Below, piece after piece: positions 6,337 to 9,879 of a DNA stretch of 9,879 nt. The notes under the pieces were generated by a model that worked only from the letters and a program-made list of their open reading frames with translations, did not search any database and was not told where the DNA came from. Each line of letters opens with the position of its first letter. Positions within the stretch are counted from its first letter, which is position 1. The stretch comes from a bacterium (GTDB lineage Bacteria; Krumholzibacteriota; Krumholzibacteriia; JACNKJ01): assembly GCA_014382085.1 (NCBI GenBank), contig JACNKJ010000364.1, forward strand, positions 1 to 9,879, given 5' to 3'. The translations under genes and the position numbers were made by a program.

Positions 6337-7202
6337 GTTCCAAGGCGGCTTGGGCGGTGATGGAGGTCATTCCGCCATCGGCCGAGTTCTTGGCCGCCGC
6401 GGGTGTCGATAGTGCGCGCCTCGATGCCGAGTTGTTGCTTGCCCATCTTCTGGGATGCTCCCGTCTCGATCTCTACTTGAAATTCGATCATCCCCTCAGC
6501 GATGAACAGCGTTCGGCTTATCGCGCACTGCTGGGGCGCCGTCGCGATCGAGAACCCCTTCAGCTCATTGTGGGTGAAACCGAGTTTTACGGTTATACGC
6601 TTAAAATGAAGCCGGGGGTTTTCATCCCACGACAAGAAACCGAAATCCTCGTGGAAAAAACTTTGGCGGCACTTCCGGCGGGACCCATTCGCGCCGCGGA
6701 AATGGGAACCGGAAGCGGAGCGATTCCCATTGCTCTGGCCAGGGAGCGCGAGGATCTATCCATCGAAGCCAGTGATGTGTCGCCGGAAGCGCTCAGCCTT
6801 GCCTCGGAAAATGCAGCACTCAACGAAGTGAACACGCGCGTTCAGTTTGTGGAGATGATGGGTCTGCCCGGCGGCGAAGACCTGGACCTGATCATCAGCA
6901 ACCCACCCTATGTTCGTTTGGATGAAGCCGAATCGCTGCCGCCCGAGGTGGGATCGCATGATCCTCATGCTGCGCTATTCGCCGGTGAGGATGGTCTCGA
7001 CGCCTATCGCCTCTTGGCCGAGGAGGCACCTTCACGTTTGCGTCCTGGCGGCCTGCTGGCTTTGGAGATCGGCGAAACACAGGGCGAGGCGGTAGGGGAT
7101 CTGCTAGCAACAGCGGGATTCGAAGGCATCGTGGTTCATCCCGACTTGAGCGGCCGTGACCGTGTGGTCATGGGAACAATGCCCGGGGGCAAAAAGTCAT
7201 GA
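6333..7202 (+). CDS. prmC: Release factor glutamine N5-methyltransferase PrmC (HemK)
   Basis: PrmC transfers a methyl group from S-adenosylmethionine to the glutamine of the GGQ motif in release factors, raising release efficiency. The 289-residue protein has the usual length. The N-terminal helical domain (about 14-85) recognises the release factor and ends in PLQLIVGETEFYG; then come FIPRQETEILVE (97-108), the SAM-binding loop EMGTGSGA (123-130, with Glu where Asp is usual), the acidic D148 that should contact ribose, and the catalytic NPPY (190-193). The last strand reads PGGLLALEIGETQGE. GTG 6333 overlaps the prfA stop and has GGAGGG at 6324-6329, only 3 bases away; ATG 6360 is an alternative that would drop nine residues. 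The stop overlaps the Nudix start as ATGA. Confidence 0.96.
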   Translation: MSSKAAWAVMEVIPPSAEFLAAAGVDSARLDAELLLAHLLGCSRLDLYLKFDHPLSDEQRSAYRALLGRRRDREPLQLIVGETEFYGYTLKMKPGVFIPRQETEILVEKTLAALPAGPIRAAEMGTGSGAIPIALAREREDLSIEASDVSPEALSLASENAALNEVNTRVQFVEMMGLPGGEDLDLIISNPPYVRLDEAESLPPEVGSHDPHAALFAGEDGLDAYRLLAEEAPSRLRPGGLLALEIGETQGEAVGDLLATAGFEGIVVHPDLSGRDRVVMGTMPGGKKS

Positions 7203-7642
7203 AGCCCGTGTCGAAGGTTCTTATCCGCACTGGTGAGCACTACCTCTTCTCGCGCAAGCGCGCACCAGGGCGGAAGAAGGATCGCCACCTTGAAATGCTC
7301 GGCGGCAAGCTCGAGAAAAACGAGGATCCTCTCGACGCGCTCATCAGAGAAACTCGCGAAGAAGAGGCCAGCGGATTGCTCGCTGATTTTCTGGAGCGTG
7401 AGCGGCCCGGCTACGAAGAAGTGCGCGTGGATTTGAACGTGATGGACGAGCCCCAGTACATTTTCAGAATCGAAATGGATCCCGCCCTGGCCGATCAGCT
7501 GAAGGCCGACCCCGAGGAGAGCCACGGTCTGGAAAAGGTCAAAGCGGCGCTCTTCGATTCCGACTACGAAATGAAATATCTACGCGATCAGTTCACGCGC
7601 AAAACCGTGGCGATTCTTCGCGCCATGGGACGGGTGATCTAG
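7199..7642 (+). CDS. Nudix hydrolase family protein
   Basis: Nudix enzymes cleave nucleoside diphosphates linked to another moiety, often for pool sanitation; the substrate here cannot be told. The 147-residue protein is one Nudix domain. The Nudix box starts at G36 and reads GKLEKNE, seven residues, then RETREE at 50-55, giving the metal-binding RE (50-51) and EE (54-55). After EE the usual x-G becomes EASG (56-59), a two-residue offset of the glycine. The N-terminal strand VSKVLIRTGEHYLFSRKR is typical of the fold. Its ATG overlaps the prmC stop (ATGA), so it is almost certainly translated from the prfA-prmC message. The C-terminal part (about 90-147) is charged and not diagnostic. Family call good, activity not certain because of the altered box. 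Confidence 0.85.
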   Translation: MKPVSKVLIRTGEHYLFSRKRAPGRKKDRHLEMLGGKLEKNEDPLDALIRETREEEASGLLADFLERERPGYEEVRVDLNVMDEPQYIFRIEMDPALADQLKADPEESHGLEKVKAALFDSDYEMKYLRDQFTRKTVAILRAMGRVI

Positions 7643-7649
7643 GAGAGCG

Positions 7650-7979
7650 ATGGCCTACGACGAAGGACTTGCCCAGCGGGTGCACGAAGCCTTGGCGAAT
7701 CAAGGCGACCTCGTTGAAAAGAAGATGTTCGGCGGTGTGGGCTACCTGGTTCGCGGAAACATGGCCTGCGGCGTTTTGAAAGACGATCTCATTTTGCGCC
7801 TGGGGCCCGAGGCCGGCGAGGCCGCTTTGATGAAACCCCACACACGGGTATTCGATATCACTGGACGCGCCATGAAAGGTTGGGTAATGGTTTCGCCCGA
7901 AGGATACGCCACCGACAAGGCGCTTCAGGATTGGGTGGACCAGGGCCTTGCCTTTGCCCTGACATTGCCACCCAAGTAA
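7650..7979 (+). CDS. TfoX/Sxy N-terminal domain protein, stand-alone
   Basis: The 109-residue product matches the TfoX N-terminal domain throughout: MAYDEGLAQRV at the start, KKMFGGVGYLVRGNMACGV (24-42), LILRLGPE (47-54), the KPHTRVFDITGRAMKGWV block (62-79), and the ending WVDQGLAFALTLPPK. In gamma-proteobacterial TfoX/Sxy, which activate competence genes with CRP, this domain is followed by a second C-terminal domain that is absent here. Stand-alone N-domain proteins are common and uncharacterised, so a competence role should not be assumed. ATG 7650 is preceded by AGGAGAG at 7641-7647, which overlaps the Nudix stop, so the genes are coupled by position. Family call firm, role unknown. Confidence 0.88.
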   Translation: MAYDEGLAQRVHEALANQGDLVEKKMFGGVGYLVRGNMACGVLKDDLILRLGPEAGEAALMKPHTRVFDITGRAMKGWVMVSPEGYATDKALQDWVDQGLAFALTLPPK

Positions 7980-7986
7980 ACCCTAA

Positions 7987-7993
7987 GGGAGGT
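7987..7993 (+). promoter_or_regulatory. Strong ribosome binding site of the 56-residue gene
   Basis: GGGAGGT is among the strongest Shine-Dalgarno matches in the window and sits 4 bases before ATG 7998. It is the main evidence that the following short frame is a gene. Confidence 0.75.
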
Positions 7994-7997
7994 CGCC

Positions 7998-8168
7998 ATG
8001 GGCGACAAAAAAGTGGTTGTGAAAAACGTCTTCGCCGGATCCCTCTGGTTCATCGGTTGGTTGTTCACGCTTGGTTATTGCCAACTCGCCTTCGGCAAGG
8101 GCCTGCTTGCCCTGGCCATCTGGCCCTACTATCTCGGACAGATGCTTGCACCCGCCCTCGGCGCATAA
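7998..8168 (+). CDS. Small hydrophobic, probably membrane, protein (56 residues)
   Basis: This short gene fills the gap between the TfoX-N and PNPOx-like genes on the same strand, with 18 and 3-6 bases on either side. The product begins MGDKKVVVKNVFAGSLW, a basic N-terminus, followed by a hydrophobic stretch at about 13-31 (AGSLWFIGWLFTLGYCQL) and a second at about 35-50 (GLLALAIWPYYLG). Two short membrane helices or one hairpin are likely, with the N-terminus inside by the positive-inside rule. The aromatic motifs WFIGWLFTLGY and IWPYYLG resemble small uncharacterised membrane proteins I have a faint memory of in proteobacteria, but I cannot name a family. The GGGAGGT site and the tight packing support translation. 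Function unknown. Confidence 0.75.
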   Translation: MGDKKVVVKNVFAGSLWFIGWLFTLGYCQLAFGKGLLALAIWPYYLGQMLAPALGA

Positions 8169-8174
8169 ACTGTG

Positions 8175-8645
8175 ATGCGTCGCGGCGACAAGGAAATCAG
8201 CGAACGTTCAGAGATGGACGCGATCATTCGCGGTGCACAAATCTGTCGCCTGGCCTTCGCCGAGGGAAATGAACCCTACATGGTTCCCATCTCCTTCGGC
8301 TACGACGGCCATGCGCTCTACTTCCACACGGCGCTCGCCGGTCGCAAGATCGATTTCGTTCTGGCAAACAGTCGTGTGTGTTTTGAATTCGAGGGTCACT
8401 CGGAACTGGTGGATCATCCGGACATTGCCTGCAAGTGGACCTACGCATTCGAAAGCGTCATCGGCTATGGCGAGATGTTGGAACTGACAGAGCCCGCGGA
8501 TAAGATCCACGGGCTCAATCAAATCATGCGTCAGTATTCAGGGCGCGAATGGCCCATGGAGGCCAAGGCCGTCACGGGCACACGCATCTGGCGTCTCGAA
8601 ATCGAAACCATCAGCGGAAAGCGATCTCATATCAAGACCGGCTAG
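8175..8645 (+). CDS. Pyridoxamine 5'-phosphate oxidase-like flavin-binding protein (NimA-type)
   Basis: The protein has the split-barrel fold of FMN-binding PNPOx-like proteins, most like the NimA/Pyridox_ox_2 branch: MRRGDKEISERSEMDAIIRGAQICRLAFAEG at the start (given here only as the family outline; key parts are RLAFAEG and EPYMVPISFGY), then ALYFHTALAGRKIDF, VCFEFEG, ESVIGYGEMLEL and a final strand RIWRLEIETISGK. Members bind flavin or haem, and a few reduce nitroimidazoles; no substrate can be inferred here. From ATG 8175 it has 156 residues; GTG 8172, directly before it, is an equal alternative. No good Shine-Dalgarno is visible, so it probably depends on coupling to the small gene six bases upstream. 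It is the last gene of the run begun at 4286. Confidence 0.85.
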   Translation: MRRGDKEISERSEMDAIIRGAQICRLAFAEGNEPYMVPISFGYDGHALYFHTALAGRKIDFVLANSRVCFEFEGHSELVDHPDIACKWTYAFESVIGYGEMLELTEPADKIHGLNQIMRQYSGREWPMEAKAVTGTRIWRLEIETISGKRSHIKTG

Positions 8646-8696
8646 TGCAGCATTGTGATTTTGGCGGAGTCCATGTGGACCGGTCGGTTCGCGTCG

Positions 8697-8726
8697 CCGC
8701 CGTAGACGGCGGAGCATTCTATTTTT
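8697..8726 (+). terminator. Possible weak terminator after the PNPOx-like gene
   Basis: CCGCCG (8697-8702) and CGGCGG (8707-8712) form a perfect 6-base stem with loop TAGA. The T5 run (8722-8726) begins 9 bases after the stem, farther than in a normal intrinsic terminator. It could still mark the 3' end of the operon, with or without Rho. Confidence 0.4.
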
Positions 8727-8739
8727 CCTGGAATTCATG

Positions 8740-8745
8740 TATAAT
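8740..8745 (+). promoter_or_regulatory. Promoter -10 box for the beta-helix gene
   Basis: A perfect TATAAT stands 26 bases before GTG 8771 in an AT-rich stretch. The region 17 bases upstream (TTCTAT, 8717-8722) is a poor -35. The predicted start near 8752 gives a leader of about 20 bases and rules out the in-frame GTG at 8747 as start codon. Confidence 0.6.
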
Positions 8746-8770
8746 TGTGTTTGATGAATCGAGGCGGGCT

Positions 8771-9879
8771 GTGCCGTACAAAATGCAATTATTGGTGCTT
8801 GTACTCCTCCAACTTCAGGCGACGGCGCTTGGCGCGACTCTCCATGTCTTCCCGGACGGCACAGGCCTGTTCCCCACGATACAAAGCGCCATCGACGCGG
8901 CCACAGTCGGCGACACCATCCAGCTCGCGCAGGGAACCTACACCGGCGAAGGCAACCGCCGATTGGACTTTGGCGGTAAGGATCTGACCTTGCGGGGAAG
9001 CAGCGATCCTGCCGAAACGGTCATCGACTGTCAGTTGCAGGACATCGGCATGCACTTCCACAACGGGGAGACGGAGAACTCCCTGGTGGAGAAGTTGACA
9101 ATTGCCCGTGGAAAGGATCCTGAACGCTTCCCCGGCGCGGGGATAATTTGTGAGTTTTCAAGCCCGGTTTTCCGCCATCTCATTTTGCTGGAGAACCAAG
9201 GTGTCGGGTATCCAGGTCTGAGTTTGTATTACTCTTCTGTGCTAGTCGAGGACTGCCTTTTTCAGGACAACTATGCTAGTGTGGGAGGAGGTGCGATGGG
9301 GTGCCAATACTCTTCCGCAGCAATTCGGAGGACCTCATTCATCGACAACAGGTCCGATATCTCCGGAGGGGCAATCGAATGCTACACCGAAAGCCAGCTC
9401 CTCTGCGAGGACTGCCTGTTCGAGGGCAATGAGATCGACGACTGGGGCGGCGCGCTCTACGTCTACGGCAGCTCTACTGCGGAACTAACCGGTTGCGTCT
9501 TCCGGAACAATCAAGCCAAGTACGGCGGCGCGCTCTATGCCTCTGGCCTGGTGATCATTGAGGACTGTATTTTCGAGGGCAACTACGCGGAACTGTTTGG
9601 CGGAGCCTGCCAGTTTCAGTACGAGCCTGACGAAGGCGTCTCCTCGATCCATAACTCACTCTTCTACGCCAACAGCGCAGACTATGGAGGCGGGGCGATC
9701 CTTGCCTACTATTATGGCAGTTTCCCCATGTCCCCCCCGCCCGCGGTCGGCAATGAGAACCTGGACCAAAACGGGGCGGGGGTTTTTTTCCGCGCCGGCG
9801 GGCGCCCGGGGGCCCGCCACCCCCCCCTTTCTTTTCATCATGGGCCCGGGGGCCGGGCACGCGCCTTCCCGCGCCTCAG
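8771..9879 (+). CDS. Secreted right-handed beta-helix protein with GGA/FxxN repeats, 3' truncated by window
   Basis: The frame stays open from GTG 8771 to the window end (369 codons). Residues 1 to about 21 look like a Sec signal (K4, LLVLVLLQLQATALG). Residues 22-60 carry the opening of many pectate-lyase-like beta-helix proteins: HVFPDGTGLFPTIQSAID, then VGDTIQLAQGTYTG and NRRLDFGGKDLTLRG. From residue 160 six repeats follow, each with FxxN (164, 190, 217, 244, 268, 298) and GGA (173, 199, 226, 252, 277, 307), spaced 24-31 residues, often led by DC or GC. This pair of motifs is also the hallmark of chlamydial Pmp repeats. GAGG at 8761-8764 favours GTG 8771; ATG 8783 would remove the only basic residue of the signal. 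It likely acts outside the cell or on its surface; ligand or substrate unknown. Sequence after about codon 320 is doubtful. Confidence 0.82.
   Translation, partial: MPYKMQLLVLVLLQLQATALGATLHVFPDGTGLFPTIQSAIDAATVGDTIQLAQGTYTGEGNRRLDFGGKDLTLRGSSDPAETVIDCQLQDIGMHFHNGETENSLVEKLTIARGKDPERFPGAGIICEFSSPVFRHLILLENQGVGYPGLSLYYSSVLVEDCLFQDNYASVGGGAMGCQYSSAAIRRTSFIDNRSDISGGAIECYTESQLLCEDCLFEGNEIDDWGGALYVYGSSTAELTGCVFRNNQAKYGGALYASGLVIIEDCIFEGNYAELFGGACQFQYEPDEGVSSIHNSLFYANSADYGGGAILAYYYGSFPMSPPPAVGNENLDQNGAGVFFRAGGRPGARHPPLSFHHGPGGRARAFPRL
9731..9879. other. Suspect low-quality sequence at the window end
   Basis: Composition changes abruptly here: C7 at 9732-9738, a GGGG-C-GGGGG run into T7 (9783-9789), C8 at 9820-9827, and dense CCCGGGGG-type palindromes including GGCGGGC/GCCCGCC (9797-9803 and 9812-9818). 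The encoded protein loses the GGA/FxxN rhythm and becomes Pro/Gly/Arg-rich. This looks like an error-prone contig end and not real coding sequence, though the frame happens to stay open. Confidence 0.6.

Noticed and set aside
8745..8987. 80-codon plus-strand frame at the start of the beta-helix gene
   Set aside because: It is out of frame with the beta-helix reading, which has a signal peptide and family motifs; this frame is Arg/Ser-rich and lacks a ribosome site.
9555..9860. Minus-strand frames at the window end
   Set aside because: They depend on the suspect homopolymer-rich tail and encode low-complexity Gly/Arg/Pro sequence.

Overview
The window looks like chromosomal DNA from a Gram-negative-type bacterium of moderately high GC, ending at what is probably a contig edge. 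No mobile element, tRNA, rRNA, CRISPR array or phage gene is visible. All supported genes are on the + strand. A Cys-anchored lipoprotein, a secreted beta-helix protein with a wording typical of FCB-group and related candidate phyla (for example Krumholzibacteriota, Eisenbacteria, Fibrobacterota), and a Rho with a basic N-terminal extension together suggest an uncultured lineage of that kind. This placement is inference; no marker here settles it.

Layout. 2-493 is the 3' end of priA (replication restart helicase). 494-676 is a leader with a possible promoter and GC-rich inverted repeats. 677-2215 encodes a TPR lipoprotein with a C-terminal FxLYD-like beta domain, closed by a strong intrinsic terminator at 2242-2268. 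A new transcription unit begins near 2319 with a TTGACA-type promoter and reads rho (2435-3883) and rpmE (3936-4154), followed by a second intrinsic terminator (4172-4200). From 4286 a compact run follows: a DUF1385/YqhQ-type membrane protein, prfA, prmC, a Nudix hydrolase, a TfoX N-terminal-domain protein, a 56-residue hydrophobic protein and a NimA/PNPOx-like flavin-fold protein. The first four overlap by 4 bases (ATGA, GTGA, ATGA), and the others are separated by at most 18 bases. From 8771 a separate gene with its own TATAAT promoter encodes a secreted right-handed beta-helix protein with six GGA/FxxN repeats; it runs off the end.

How the genes fit together. The core is information processing: Rho ends transcription, L31 is part of the 50S subunit, RF1 (PrfA) ends translation at UAA/UAG, and PrmC methylates the GGQ glutamine of RF1. 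The DUF1385 membrane protein sits in this cluster in many bacteria without an agreed role. The Nudix, TfoX-N, small membrane and PNPOx-like genes look like lineage-specific passengers co-transcribed with prfA-prmC.

I do not see a clear new biological system. The points most worth checking are a perfect hairpin that holds part of the prfA ribosome binding site, mutually exclusive inverted repeats ahead of rho, the unlisted 56-residue gene, the chlamydial-Pmp-like repeats of the last gene, and a likely corrupted sequence over the last 150 bases.
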